From: Neoscytalidium dimidiatum
Taxonomy: Eukaryota > Ascomycota > Dothideomycetes > Botryosphaeriales > Botryosphaeriaceae
Reading direction: 5' to 3'
DNA: 64,000 bases
Assembly: GCA_037367355.1 (NCBI GenBank)
Contig: CM074701.1
Coordinates: 1,674,001 to 1,738,000, forward strand
Notes under the pieces: generated by a model
Seen by the model: only the letters and a program-made list of their open reading frames with translations
What the model was told of the DNA's origin: nothing
The model's database searches: none
Shown here: positions 11,521 through 23,067 of the stretch, one piece after another
How the letters are laid out: each line of letters starts with the position of its first letter
Position numbering within the stretch: position 1 is the stretch's first letter
Translations under genes and position numbers: made by a program

Positions 11521-12690
11521 TCAGTATCCGCCACCGTACGGTTGGGCGCCGAAGGGCGTGGCGGCACCGCCCCAGACGCTTGTGCTGCCACCGGGACCGC
11601 CGTACGGAGTCGTGTAGCCCTGGTCCATGCCGCCATAGGCTGTGCCGCCGCCGCCGTTGAGGTCCGGGCTGCGAGGGCCGCCGCCGTAGCCGTCCATGCC
11701 GCCGCCCATGCCTCCGCGGTCGCCGCCGGTCAGCTCGCCGATGACCTCGGCCAGCTTCTGCTGCAGCACCTTGACGCCCTGCAGCATGATGGTGTCGGGC
11801 TCGAGGCCGCCGACGGTTTCGAGGTTGAAGTAGAACTGGTTGGGCTGGGCGTCGTAGTTGAAGGGCTCGCCTTCCTGGGGCGGGTCGCCTTCGAAGTTGG
11901 CGTTGTCGGAAATGGGCCTTGATAGCAGGTTCCCCCGTTAGCTCAGGTGGACGAGGAAAATCGGAGGAAGTAAGTTGCAGGACTCACCATTCCTTCGCTG
12001 GGTCGTCCTCGAACCAGTACTCCAGATGCCGGAGCTTGTTGTACGGGTCGTACTCGAAGCCGATGGCGGCGGTCGGCGCCCACTTCGCGTGCTCCTTGGC
12101 AATGCCCTTCTTCGCGATGCAGCGCATCTTGAGCTCCTGGCCCTTGCGCAGCTTGCAGATGATGGCGCCGTGGCCGTTGGGGTCCCTGATGACGGGCGTG
12201 CCAACCCACTCGTTGGCGCGCGCGGCGGCGACCTGCAGGTCGCGCGCGTAGACGGTCATGACCTCGTCGCCGGTGCAGCGCGCGTTTAGCGTCAGCAGCA
12301 CGCTGCAGTTCTCGCAGTACTGCTCGCAGTCGCAGTCGCGCGTGTACGCCACGTCCTCGCACCCGCGAGAGTTGAGCGGGATCAGCCCCAGGCGGTGGCA
12401 GATGAACTCGTCGGCCAGCACGGACGTGTTCTTCTCGACTTCGACCAGGTCGATGGCCATGGTCGGGATCTCGGCCAGCATGACGCGGCGCAGCGAGTTG
12501 GCGAAGGCGAGGTCGACATTCTTGAGCACGAAATCTACGGCGACATCGTCGGCCTGGGATGAGGTGCGGTTTGGTTAGTGGCGAAGACTCTCCTCTCAGC
12601 TGGCATGGTACGGCATGGGCTCGGGCTCACCTCGCGGATCTTGACCTGGATGCCGTCAACGGCATCCATCCCCAGCATGTCGTAGTCCAT
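11521..12690 (-). CDS. RPB3: RNA polymerase II subunit Rpb3
   Basis: Three exons (complement of 12631-12690, 11988-12553, 11521-11917) give 340 residues; yeast Rpb3 has 318. Rpb3 heterodimerises with Rpb11 as the alpha-like platform for polymerase II assembly. The N-terminal dimerisation motif ([16 protein letters not shown], about residues 39-54) is clear, as are the zinc-binding cysteines 94, 96, 100 and 103 in the pattern CXCX3CX2C. The C-terminal ~70 residues are an extra Gly/Tyr/Pro-rich tail typical of filamentous fungi and absent from yeast. The start [20 protein letters not shown] matches the family. The second intron (11918-11987) splits a Trp codon. Confidence 0.95.
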
Positions 12691-14168
12691 GGTTGCGGCG
12701 GGAGGCGTCTCAGGCGGAGACGCGGGAAGGAGGTGGCTGCGTAGACGGGCTGGTGAAGGCTCGGCGCGGACGATGCGGGTCGAAGAGTAGAGCCGAAAGT
12801 GTTGAAGGCGGAGGGAGGCGCAGCGGGAGTGGTTTGGTAAGGCGTTGTCGCAATGCCCCCGCAGGCGTTGAAAGAAGGCGTGCAGGGTCAGTTCGGAATC
12901 GTCACCAGCATCCGCGCTCAAAGCCTGCGCACGGACCCAAGGCCGCAAAGCATCGCTGCAGGCAGAGCCGCCGCGCAGGTACGATACATCACTTTGACCT
13001 CTTCACCTCAGTCGATTCATGCCCGACCTGGCCTCTTCCAATTGATAGATTCTGAGATGCGGCTTGATGTCTCATTGGAAGATAGAACAAACATGAACTT
13101 GACTGAACCTGCTATCATCCCCACAGCGTCCTCTCAGCGACCATTCACTCGCTCGGTTTGCTTTCAGCCCCGACTTTTGAAACCAACTGAAGAAGCATCT
13201 TCAAACTGCTTCACACTCTCTCCGCTGTTTCACCCTACGTGCCGCAGTCGCAGCACAGATTTACCCTCTCTGAATCGCCAGCCTGCCCACGCAAAACAGT
13301 CTTCGAAACAGCCAAGGCAGCTTCGAATCACGGCAATTCATTATCGCCCAGTGTCCCTATTGGCTTCCATAATTTCTGGACTGGGCCAATCGGCTCCCGT
13401 GCGACTCGACTTTATCCCATGCCGGGGACCGCAGCAGATTTCGAGCCTGGACCAACTAGGCGACAGATATCCTACAACCAGCACAGCCTGCATGCGGCGG
13501 AGTCATCATACATCTGAAATACCTTCTGGATGAACCATTTTCACGTACGCCATGGCGCTGACTGCTGGACAATCCAATGACGAATCTCGGGGTGGCCGAG
13601 CAAGACTCACCAGCCACAGAGAACTCCCCGAAATTTTGCCATGTGGCTTACACCTTGGCAGTGGCTGAGATAACGAAGATCTGCCGGACGGAAAGTGACG
13701 TCGCGCCGCGGGCAAGCAAGCGCGGTTCCGAGGACGTTGAATCCGTCAAGTCTAGTTTCCTCACGATCACGGCCTACAAGTGCAAACTTTGGATCGTCTT
13801 GCAGCCGACTCAATGTGCAGGTGCACGCTCAGTGATACTTTGAGCGATGAGAAAAACTGCTACTCACCCCGATAAACTCTCGCTTCACGTAACACAATGC
13901 TCGAAACCGGGAAATCGACTGCCGATGTGTAATGTCGGCACTTCACTGCGTCTCTATCGGGCTCGATGCCCGGTCCGACTGGATACCGTCGCTTTGTAAT
14001 GGCTTGGTGCAACCCCACTGCTGCGAGCAATGGGACCAACGGACGTGAAATCACTCTTTTCCTCCGGCGTCAACATCATTGCTGTCTTCTTTCTCGCTCT
14101 GAATCTCCCTCAAATCACATTCCGCAACCAGCAACACTGTCCATTCATCTCCGTGAATCCTTATCATA
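12691..14168. other. Divergent intergenic region, no supported gene
   Basis: Lies between the starts of RPB3 (-) and the MDR oxidoreductase (+). A plus-strand frame at 12853-13533 (226 codons) is open but has no domain, unusual composition (Ser, Pro, Arg, Gln) and includes a GTACGA donor-like site. I treat it as chance or UTR sequence. Confidence 0.4.
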
Positions 14169-15502
14169 ATGGCTGAAGCCCAGGTCAAGCAGTGGCTGAC
14201 CCTGCAGAACGGGCTAGATAAAGTGTATCAGAGCACGGCGCCACTGTCGAAGCCCGGGAAGGACGAGGTGCTGGTCGAGATTCGGGCTGTGTCGCTCAAC
14301 TACCGCGACACAGAAGGTCAAATTTCCCATCTCGGACATATTGGCGGAGCGCAGTCGCTGATCCTTGTCTCGCAGTCGCCATGGGGCTGTACAAGCACCA
14401 CAAGACCGTCGACCACGGCGAGCCCAAGCCTCTCGTCCCGTGCGCAGACATGTGCGGCGTGGTCACGGCGGTGGGAGAAGGCTCTGCGACGGTCCCCTGG
14501 AAGGTCGGCGATCGCGTCGTCTCCATCTTCAACCAAACGCACCTCACCGGCCAGGTGAAGGCTCACCATATGGCCTACGGCCTTGGTCTGCCGCTCGATG
14601 GCGTCTTGCAGACTCATCGCGTCTTCCCGAGCTACGGCCTGGTCAAGGCACCAGAGTACATGACCGATGAAGAGGCGTCTTGCTTACCGATTGCTGCGGT
14701 CACGGCTTGGATGGCCATCAATGGCATGCGGCCACTTGGTCAACCCGGTGGCGAGGGAGAGGTCGTGTTGCTCCAGGGAACGGGAGGCGTGTCCATCAGC
14801 GGATTGCAAATAGCGAAAGCGAGTGGCGCAAAAGGTGAGTTGGTGTCTCTCGTATGCATAATTACGCCAAGATCGTGCCGTGGACAGAGGCATTTGCTGT
14901 CGGAGCTACCGTCGCCACGATTCTACTTCTTGCGATGCGCAGTTCAGGCAGTTGCGAGCTTCTCGTCTTCTCTATTCACTTCTCTCTGATCGATTTCATG
15001 CAGTCGAAGACGAGCTAATGACGTCAAAGCAATCGTGACATCGTCGTCGGATGACAAGCTCAAGAAGGCGCAGAGCCTTGGCGCGGACTACCTGATCAAC
15101 TACCGCAGCAATCCGGAGTGGCAGGACGAGGTCATGAAAGTCACGCACGACGAGGGCGCCGACATCATCTTCGAGTGCGGCGGAGCGCGCACGCTGCGGA
15201 AGTCGTTCGACGCGGTGGCATTTGGCGGCCTGATCAATTCGATCGGCTACCTCTCGGGCAAGGAGGACGAGGCGGGTGACAGGACGAATGTGAACGTCTT
15301 GGCCCTCCGGCGCAACGTGACGCTCAAGGGGATTCTCAACGGGCCGCGCGAGCGGTTTGAGGAGATGTGCAGGTTCTACAGCAAGCACCAGATCCACCCG
15401 GTGATCGACAGGGTTTTCGATTTCGACTCCAGCAGAGAGGCGCTGCAGTACCTGTTCTCAGGCGGGCACTTTGGCAAGGTGGTGGTCAGGGTTAAGGCTT
15501 AG
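14169..15502 (+). CDS. MDR-superfamily NAD(P)-dependent oxidoreductase (zinc-type alcohol dehydrogenase-like)
   Basis: Exons 14169-14316, 14376-14834 and 15030-15502 join to 359 residues, a typical medium-chain dehydrogenase/reductase length. The N-terminal GroES-like domain contains VSLNYRDTE and the PADMxGVV-like segment CADMCGVVTAVGEG. The Rossmann fold has GTGGVSISGLQIAKASGAK followed by an I-V-T-S-S-S-D-D-K-L strand suggesting NADP(H) preference. The usual catalytic-zinc cysteine of classical alcohol dehydrogenases is replaced by the NYRD motif, and the structural-zinc cysteine lobe is missing, so it is more like the quinone-oxidoreductase branch. Substrate unknown. The second intron (14835-15029) is long, 195 bases. 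Confidence 0.85.
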
Positions 15503-16387
15503 CTGTGCAAATAATGCCTCAAATGATTGGAAGTATAAGCCTCCTGTGCGTGTGGGGGGGGCAGAAGAAAGGAGCGCGAGACTATTGGATGCTGGCGGCG
15601 GCCGGGGGAGGGGGGCAAGGTTCACTGGCGGCCGTGTACATAGCCGCTTTCCGCGCTCGGAAAGCAGCTTATCGGATTGAGCTGCGGTCCTCAGATCGAA
15701 TCGGTGCGGTGCTCGTAGGCGCCCCTTTCGCGGGCCAGCTGCGGGGACAGGTGGCTCGTGGCAAGCGGCCACTGCTTGCGCGTTTGTTGGACGGAAGGAT
15801 GGTTTGCGCAGGAATGCTACGTATGCATGGGCGCGTGCTGGAGTCGAGCGCGAGCGCACTCTAGCGGCGAGGCGCTGTTTGGGGGCGCAGTGGCAGCACG
15901 CTCCAGGCGCTCTCACCAGACGCGGCGAGGCACACTGTTGCACACGGCGCTCAAACATGTAGCGCGTGGCCAAGAGCGGAGGGCGCGGAGAAAATTTCAT
16001 CGTTCGCCGTGTCTTGGGCTCGGAGCTGATTGACTGGAGGCGGAGTGGTGCGGGAGTCTGATGCGGCCAAGCACCGGCTGCGAGGCTGTGTCGTCTAGAA
16101 TGTGCGGAGAGGCGGGCAGCGCTGTGTGCTAAGCGCCTGGCCGAAGCATGGTCCACCCGAGCCCGCCATCGGCCGCCGATGCGCTCAGCCACCAAACTTC
16201 GTGCATGAATGATACACCCAGACACACCCTCCCCCAACCCAGACCGCTTTTAAATCCTCGACACACCCGCCGTTGCCGTCCTCTCTCCAAACCAGATCAC
16301 CGACCGACCGCGCCTTCCACACACACACCAACCCTCGACCTCTCTCCACCCGCACACCCACCGGAGAACACCCCATCCGCCACCATC
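15503..16387. other. Intergenic region with the calcipressin promoter
   Basis: GC-rich upstream, then a C-rich pyrimidine stretch (about 16215-16385) with ACACAC and CCACC runs just before the calcipressin ATG. No gene seen; the open frame running into the next gene is its leader. Confidence 0.4.
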
Positions 16388-17272
16388 ATGGCCGCACAAC
16401 TATCGCCTCCGCGCTCTCGCGCCTCCAGCACCGGCTCCTTCTCCTCCGCTCGCGGCCGCCGCTCGCCAAACCTCTCTCTCGACCTGTCTGATCTGCCGCC
16501 GCTCATCACTCCCTCGCCGCCCTCGAACACTCTCCTCATCACCGTACGTCTCGCCCCTCACCGCTCCCCACTCTCTAAGCGCCGACTAACCCCGAGCTCC
16601 CAGAACCTACAAGATCCCTCCATCTTCCACCCCGCCAACCTCGTCACCCTCCGCGACCTGATCAACACTCATGCCTCCGTACACACCTGGGCGCCGCTGC
16701 GCTCGTTCCGCCGCATCGTGGTCTCCTTCTTCGACATCCCCTCGGCCATGACGATCAAGCAGAAGCTGGACGGCGAGACCATCATGGGTGACCGCGTGCG
16801 CGTCTACTTTGGCACGCACACGCCGCTGAACCCGACGGACCAGCACCTGCCGCTGCCCAAGAGCGACAAGCTGTTCTTCATCTCGCCGCCGCCGTCGCCG
16901 CCGCACGGGTGGGAGGTGCGCAACGAGGACCCGCCCAACAAGGAGGTGCACGCCGAGGATCTGGCCGCCGCCTTGGCCAAGCTGCACGCATCGCGCGCCG
17001 AACCCGCTCCCTCCAACTTCCCCCAGAGCCCCGTCGACTCTGAGATGGACGGCAAGAGCCCCATCAGCCCCGCCGATGTCAGGAGGCAGCGCAGCGGCAG
17101 CTCCACCATCGTCTACCACCCGGAGGATCATGGCGACAGCCCCGACCTCCCCGCCATCGCCGTCGAGGACACCACCGCTAGCCCTGGCGAGATGACCCCG
17201 ATGGAGGACGTCCAGCGGCCCATCCTCGCACATACCAGTCGGCCCCCGGTCGAGCTCATGCACTCCGCATAA
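16388..17272 (+). CDS. Calcipressin (regulator of calcineurin, RCAN/Rcn1)
   Basis: Two exons (16388-16543, 16604-17272) give 274 residues. Calcipressins bind and modulate the Ca2+/calmodulin-dependent phosphatase calcineurin. The protein has a Ser/Pro-rich N-terminus, an RRM-like fold (from about NTLLIT to VRVYFGTHT), then the family signature FFISPPPSPPHGW with paired SP sites that are phosphorylated in homologues. A C-terminal segment, RPILAHTSRPP, could be a PxIxIT-like calcineurin-docking site (inference). The start ATG at 16388 has the context CACCATCATGG; an in-frame ATG further upstream at 16148 lies in the leader. The intron (16544-16603) is 60 bases with no in-frame stop, so unspliced message stays open and would add 20 residues. 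Confidence 0.92.
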   Translation: MAAQLSPPRSRASSTGSFSSARGRRSPNLSLDLSDLPPLITPSPPSNTLLITVRLAPHRSPLSKRRLTPSSQNLQDPSIFHPANLVTLRDLINTHASVHTWAPLRSFRRIVVSFFDIPSAMTIKQKLDGETIMGDRVRVYFGTHTPLNPTDQHLPLPKSDKLFFISPPPSPPHGWEVRNEDPPNKEVHAEDLAAALAKLHASRAEPAPSNFPQSPVDSEMDGKSPISPADVRRQRSGSSTIVYHPEDHGDSPDLPAIAVEDTTASPGEMTPMEDVQRPILAHTSRPPVELMHSA

Positions 17273-18595
17273 GCACTCGTGGACACGCACGAACTGAAAA
17301 AGCGGACTCTTTATTTTATTTTCTCTTCTCCGTGTATCATGTGTTATAGAACGAATGGCGGTGTTCATGGATACCTAACTTGGGACGTACGGGATACTCT
17401 GCAAGCGTGGCGTCTTTCAACTCGGATAATGGTTTCTCAAGGGTCTCGTTTCTTCTTTTGCATCGCTGAAAAAAATGCTCAGGAAACGACAGGGTGTTGG
17501 TTTTTTTTTTGTATGCATCATGGGAATGTTGTTGTTAACAGTGGGACAATCGCTTTTGTTTTCCTCATTCTCCCCTGTATGGCACTCGCTGTTACTTGGG
17601 AACGTTAGATACAGTGGTAGTCTCGCCAAGAGTTGAGACGATTCGAATGGAAATACGTTTCGAAAAACTCCATCCTGCAGTAGAACACCGTTGGTGTGTG
17701 TTTCATGGGATACGCCAATTGGATGTAACTGAAACGTCGGTAGGCTGCACCCCTCCCGTCGTGGGGAAGGGGAAGGACACGATGTTCTGGGAATCCTCCG
17801 CGACAGACCATAGTTGGGCTTGTTGGCGAGGATTCGGCGGTTCCGTCCAGATCCTACTCGATCGGGGAAGGGGGTTGCGAGGGATGATGGGATGATTTTT
17901 TTTTTTTTTTTGGAGAGGGGGCCCAGTGGTAACGCAGGTGGCTGTGCAGGCCAACGGAAATGCCATAGCGTGATTTCTGCATGCACGTCTCGATTTTTCG
18001 GGTAGGGGCGACCAACGGGGTTGGCATCCTCTCTGCCGCCCCGCTCCGCGTCCTGTCTGTGGACCGCTGAGTCTCCTGATGGACGGACGGGCGGGCGAGC
18101 GGGCTGCGCCGCGAAGGGGGCAGCGAAGAGCGGGGAGAACGATGACTGATGCGGAAGACTGTATGATGTACCTCTTGTCTCGGCCGTCTTGTTCACGGTT
18201 TGTTTCCCTCTGGTAACAGACATGGCCGGTCGAGAATTATCAGTGTTCAGACAGGTGGTCGACAGAGGACAGAATCATAGTGACAGGCAAACCGAGACAT
18301 TATAAGCAGTAATTGAGGAATTATCAAGGCATGTAGTAAGCCGCCAAAAGGCAACTAACTGGCCAGTGCTGGTTATAGATTAGTGGTTGATTAGATTTAT
18401 CAAGGGTGTACCTGGAGCTACAGTTGCAGAAGAGCGTCAGAGGACTCAGGAATGGCCGAGGCCGAACCACAGTATAGCTTGAATTATTTTCATTTCATCA
18501 AATCGCCATCGCGACGCTACCCGGTCATTCATTCATATAGTTATGTGTTACATCCGCTCACACAGCATAGAGAGCACAACAAAGTCTTTGACATC
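17273..18595. other. Convergent intergenic region
   Basis: Between the ends of calcipressin (+) and the Dal5-type transporter (-). Contains T-runs near 17500 and 17897-17911. A 268-codon minus-strand open frame (17417-18223) has biased composition and no domain; I do not call it. Confidence 0.4.
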
Positions 18596-20565
18596 TCACA
18601 GCGAGTAGCGGAAGGCGGGGTTCTGCGACAGTCTGTTAGTAAAGCACATCAGACATGTAAATACAAGTCGTTTACTCACCTCAAAGTCCGTCCTGTCCAT
18701 CATAGGCTCATCATCCGCTGAACCATCGCCACCCTGCTCTGCTAGCTTCCTGTCTCGCTCGGCGTTGCGCTTGGTCAGCCAGAAGCGCAGGAACACGGCG
18801 AGGCCGAACTGGCAGCAAGAACAGGCGAGGATCATCTTGATGCCTGTCTGGTAGATGGGAGCCTCCGAATCGAGGAAGGCGTGCGGGCCCACGATGTTGC
18901 CGATGCAGTACGCCAGAAAGACGAAGGCAGTGGATGTTACGCGCTTGGTGTAGCCGCCGACATTGGCGGCCGGCATCTGCAGGGCGATTGTTAGGGAGGC
19001 GACGTATGCTCCAACCTGTGCAGGAGTCATTAGCGGGCTGAGACTGATAGCGTTTAAATGGTAATAGAGTATGGACGAGGCTTACAATGTAGTAGCCGAA
19101 CAGGCAGCCGACTGTGTTCGAGCGCGGCATCTTCCACAGGATCGTGGCGCCAGCGATGGTCGGAAGCACATAGAGGGCCATGATGATGGTTCTGGCGTTC
19201 TTGAAGTACGAGGCAAAAAATCCGCCAGAGAGGACGAACATGATCTGGAAGCCACCCTGAGGAATTCCGAGAGCAGTCGTCTCTAGAGGGTCACTGACGA
19301 GCCCCTTGATGATGAGCTTGCCGAACTGGAAGGTGTTAGTGAGCTTTCATTGAATCTTTCAAAGATCCCATATCGACTTACGTTGGCAACACCACCGTTC
19401 ATGAGCTCATTGAGGAGAACAAAAAAGAACAGAGTCCAAACTTGGACGTCCATAAATGCCTCCTTGATCTGGTGAGGCTTGATGACGCGGTTGAGCGTAC
19501 CCTGCAGAATGTCAGTATGTATAGGATACCATTTGACGTAATACCCACAGTCTGGTTCCTCCTGCCAACACCCAATAAGGCCGCCTTCTCCTCCAAGGTG
19601 AATCTCTTGGCAGTCATAGGGTTATCCGGAAGTAGCCACATAAGAACACCACCCCAGAGGAGAGTGATGAATCCACAGATAAGGAAGATAGCCTTGTATA
19701 CGGGGAAGCCGTCGATTTGACCGATTGCGTAAGTAAAGATACCACCAAGCTGTAACGATGAGGTTAGTGACCTGAAGAATTGTTAACCGAGGGGACTGAG
19801 GGAGGACATACCGCTGACCCAAGACCATTGCAGCAGTAGAAGCAGCCGGCTCTGAAGGGTTGCTGGTCCCTGGAGTACCACATTGAGACAATAAGCATGA
19901 AGCAAGGAGTGATGGGCGCTTCGAAGCATCCCAGAAAGAAACGGCAAACGGCCACACCGCCGAAATTTTCGCACGCAGCGGTGATCATGAGGACAGCAGC
20001 CCACAGAATGCTGGTTACAGTTAGTAATGGGGCTAAAATCAATGATGCTTGTAGACTTACACAGTAATTGAAACTGCCTTTCCGGTCCTCCAGTGTTGAG
20101 CAATGTAGCTGGCAGGGTACTCCCAGAAAAGGTATCCTGCATCGGTGATCAGCAGAACTGCATGTAGAGGCAGTCGTGCCACTCACCGAAATAAAACAAA
20201 CTTGCAGTCCAGGAATACTGGTCGCCGGTCATGTTCGTCTCCGTAAGGAGGTCGAACACGGCACCATAGGAGGTGGTGGACTTGTCGATGTACTGCAGGA
20301 CGTAGGTACCCATGAGCAGCGGCAGCAACCACTTGTCCACCTTCCTGGTAAGGGCCTTCATCTTCTGCTTGTCGTTCAGAATGGCCTCGACCTGAGCCCA
20401 GTCATAGCCGCTCTCGCGCAGAAAGACTTCGGCCTGGTCGAGTTCCTGGATGACTTCGCCCTCAAGGATGGATTTCCCCGTGACAGACGGCGTCTTCTCG
20501 AGACTGGGCTTCTCGGTCGCCATCTTCTTCTCCGGGTTGTTTTCCAGATCCCTCTCGGCGGCCAT
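18596..20565 (-). CDS. MFS transporter, anion:cation symporter family (Dal5/allantoate permease type)
   Basis: Eight exons (complement of 20187-20565, 20061-20136, 19812-20010, 19549-19749, 19382-19501, 19086-19325, 18680-19015, 18596-18622) join in frame to 525 residues. The ACS family takes up allantoate, ureidosuccinate, nicotinate, biotin or similar organic anions at the plasma membrane. Family hallmarks are visible: a cytosolic N-terminus ending in KVDKWLLPLLMGTYVLQYIDK, then FLGCFEAPITPCFMLI and MWYSRDQQPFRAG in helices 4-5, and the loop TAKRFTLEEKAALLGVGRRNQT between the two six-helix halves. The C-terminus is cytosolic and ends PAFRYSL. I chose the ATG at 20565; an in-frame ATG upstream at 20637 would add 24 uncharacteristic residues. 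The substrate cannot be read from sequence. Divergent from a secreted esterase gene. Confidence 0.9.
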
Positions 20566-21233
20566 TGTTTCTGCGTGGTGCACGGATGGGCAAACGGTTC
20601 CGACGAAGTGGATGGAGCCGCGAACGTGGCCGTTCAAGAAGAACTATTTATTGATATGGCAGTGGCCGCCACGCGCTGGGTGAAGATAAGCTGGGCGCTG
20701 ATAGCCCAAGCGCGCGGACCAGGACGGTTACTTCCATCGCACACGGTATTGTAATGCGATGTGTATAAGAAGGGTGACCTGATACTGATACTGGATTTCT
20801 TAGGCCCCGGACTTGCTACCTTGGCTTGGGATAAGATCGGATACAGCGGTGGCTCACCGAGCGGGGGAGCGACGGATAGTGCACGAGGGAAGTCGTTACG
20901 GCGGTCGATTTGGTATCTTCACACCGAGCGTAGGGCGGCGGAAAAGGCAAGAAATCCGCACCACATTCGCCGGCGGACTCGCGGCGGTGATCGCCCATGA
21001 GTGGCTCAGTTGGTCTCGGACTGAGGCCTGAGTTGCCGACGCTCGCACACGTGAGCGTTATCGGAAGAGGTCCGACCCGGGATGATTCAGCAGCTCGCCA
21101 TCGAAAATTCGGAGACAATTCTGGAGGCCGGCTGGTATTTAACGAGCGTGCCAAGTTGCTCTCGTGCGCGTCGCGGGAATTGGAGCGCGGTCCTGCCTTC
21201 TGAGAGTCGCGGTGTTTGGAATCAATCGCGACG
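20566..21233. promoter_or_regulatory. Divergent promoter of the transporter and the carboxylesterase
   Basis: These 668 bases hold the upstream regions of both genes. There is a GATA-rich stretch at 20764-20850 (several GATA/TATC cores, e.g. CTGATACTGATACTGG and GATCGGATAC). Clustered GATA sites would fit nitrogen regulation by an AreA-type factor (inference). Confidence 0.4.
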
Positions 21234-23067
21234 ATGGTGTTCCTGCGTGTTTCGGCGGCTGTTCTTGCCGCGGCGGTTATTCTTGCTCTTGCCCAGGTTC
21301 AGGGTCTGCTCGATGTCCAGAAAGTTCTTGATCCGTAAGTCCCGCCAACTTTATCTCGTCCGCCAATTGTTGACGTAGCCATTGCAGTTATCTCCCAGCT
21401 CAATTCCAGAGCCACCAAGTTGCCGTCGTCCTGCCGCAGGGCAAGATCGTCGGCAAGACCCTCTATGGCGACTATCCGCAGCCGGTTGAAGCCTTCAGAG
21501 GCTTCCCATATTCTCTTCCCCCAACAGGACCAAGGAGATTCAGGCCTTTAGAGCCGCTTCCCCCTTCGAATGCCACTTTTCAAGCATTTGAGTATGGCCC
21601 TATGTGCCCAGGAAAGACTTTCCGCGGCCCTCCCAGGCCGTTTGCTGAGGATTGTTTGACCGTCAACGTCTTCCGTCCAGCCGGGGTCAACAGCTCTGCA
21701 AACCTGCCTGTTGCTCTCTATGTCCACGGCGGTGCTTTCAATCGTGGCTTTGCCGCTATGCAGGACCTTCCCTCGATGATTGGCTGGTCTGAAAGTCCGT
21801 TCATCGGCGTGAGCTTCCACTACCGCATCAGCGCCCTTGGATTCCTGCCCTCAGGCCTTACCGAAAAGGAAGGTCTGCTCAATCTTGGACTGCGCGACAT
21901 GTACTTCTTCTTTGAGTGGGTCTGCTCAATCTTGGACTGCGCGACATGTACTTCTTCTTTGAGTGGTTCCGGGAGAATATTGGCGAGTTTGGCGGCAACC
22001 CCGACGATGTCACCGTGTTCGGACTGAGTGCAGGAGCCCATGCCATTGGCCATATGATCATGAATACGGATGAGCCCTTCTTCCAGCGTGCGATCATGGA
22101 GTCTGGTGGAACTACCGCCCGTGCTGTCCACAAGCCCACGGAGAAGCTGCATGAGGATCAATTCCAGAAATACGTCAAGGGTGCCAACTGCGGCGATGTG
22201 CCTGAGGAGTCCGTCTTCGACTGCTTGAGAGAACAGCCTGCCGAGGTAGTATTCAAGGCTGCCTTTGACGTTTTCGACGAGTACAACCCATCGCTTCGCT
22301 GGGCTTTCCAGCCGACTATTGATGGCAAAATCATCAAGCGCCGTCCAACAGAGGCCTGGGAGTCCGGCAAATGGAACAAGGTGCCTATTCTCACGGGCTT
22401 TACCACCAACGAAGCCTCTTCCTACATCCCGTCTACGCTGGATAGCCCCGATGAATTCCCTAGCTATTTCAAGGTCCTTCATCCGGAGCTCACCGACAAG
22501 GATATTGTCGAGCTGGACAAGCTTTACCCTGACCCTTCCAAAGACGAAGCTTCGCCGTACGTCGAGTCTCGCCCCATCTCTGTGGGTAAGCAGTACAAGC
22601 GCGCAGAGGCCGCTTATGCACACTATGCCTACGTTTGCCCTGTTCATGCCACTGCACTCCATGCCGGCGTTGGACAGGACGCTCCTGTTTATATGTATCA
22701 CTGGGCAGTCAACGCTAGCGTCCAGAACGGCGCGAACCACGGTGATCAGAAGCCGTACGAGGCTTACGAGATTGCTGCCAGAACCACTCCGTTTCAGGAG
22801 AAGCTGGCGGGCGAGGTCCATGCTTACTGGACGAGCTTCATCACGCAAAAGGGTGACCCGAACGCGTTGAAGGGCAGGGCTGCTGATCGTCCCGAGTGGT
22901 TGCCGTACAAGAAGGGCAAGCAAGAGAAGAAGATGATCTTCGGAGAGGGCAATGATGAGTTGGCTGGCGGTGCTGGTGTTGGAGTGACGAGCCAGGTGGT
23001 CGATGACACCTGGGCAAGGAAGGAGTGTGATTGGTGGTATTCGAAGGGAAAGAAGCTGCACCAGTAG
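21234..23067 (+). CDS. Secreted type-B carboxylesterase, reading frame interrupted by a 47-base tandem duplication
   Basis: Exon 1 is 21234-21334; the rest runs 21388-23067. The alpha/beta-hydrolase has a signal peptide (about residues 1-22), the EDCLTVNVFRP type-B signature, the oxyanion-hole segment YVHGGAF, and the nucleophile motif GLSAG (Ser232 if one repeat copy is ignored). The C-terminus is complete. At 21872-21965 a 47-base segment is present twice in direct tandem. Because 47 is not a multiple of three, the frame before it (ending at 22027) differs from the frame after it. Ignoring one copy gives 577 normal residues. Alternatively a GT-AG intron at 21920-21963 (44 bases) would restore the frame with one extra Trp (578 residues), but its donor is weak and it has no good branch point. 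Substrate unknown. Confidence 0.8.
21872..21965 (+). repeat. 47-base perfect tandem duplication inside the carboxylesterase gene
   Basis: Copies at 21872-21918 and 21919-21965 are identical by eye. The segment encodes the residues around LNLGLRDMYFFFEW. It shifts the frame by two bases unless part is spliced out. Confidence 0.95.

Noticed and set aside
11918..11987. D-arm-like GTTAGCTCAGGTGG in the second RPB3 intron
   Set aside because: No T-arm, no acceptor stem, and the intron is only 70 bases.
12853..13533. 226-codon plus-strand frame upstream of RPB3
   Set aside because: No domain, no good start context, biased composition, and donor-like sites within; more likely leader or chance sequence.
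17417..18223. 268-codon minus-strand frame between calcipressin and the transporter
   Set aside because: Composition follows base runs (T-tracts give Lys runs), no domain, and it lies wholly in the convergent 3' region.
20998..21090. tRNA-like A-box (TGGCTCAGTTGGT) followed by GGTCCGACCC
   Set aside because: The downstream stretch is not a proper T-loop (no TTCRA) and no acceptor stem or anticodon arm can be formed at the right spacing.
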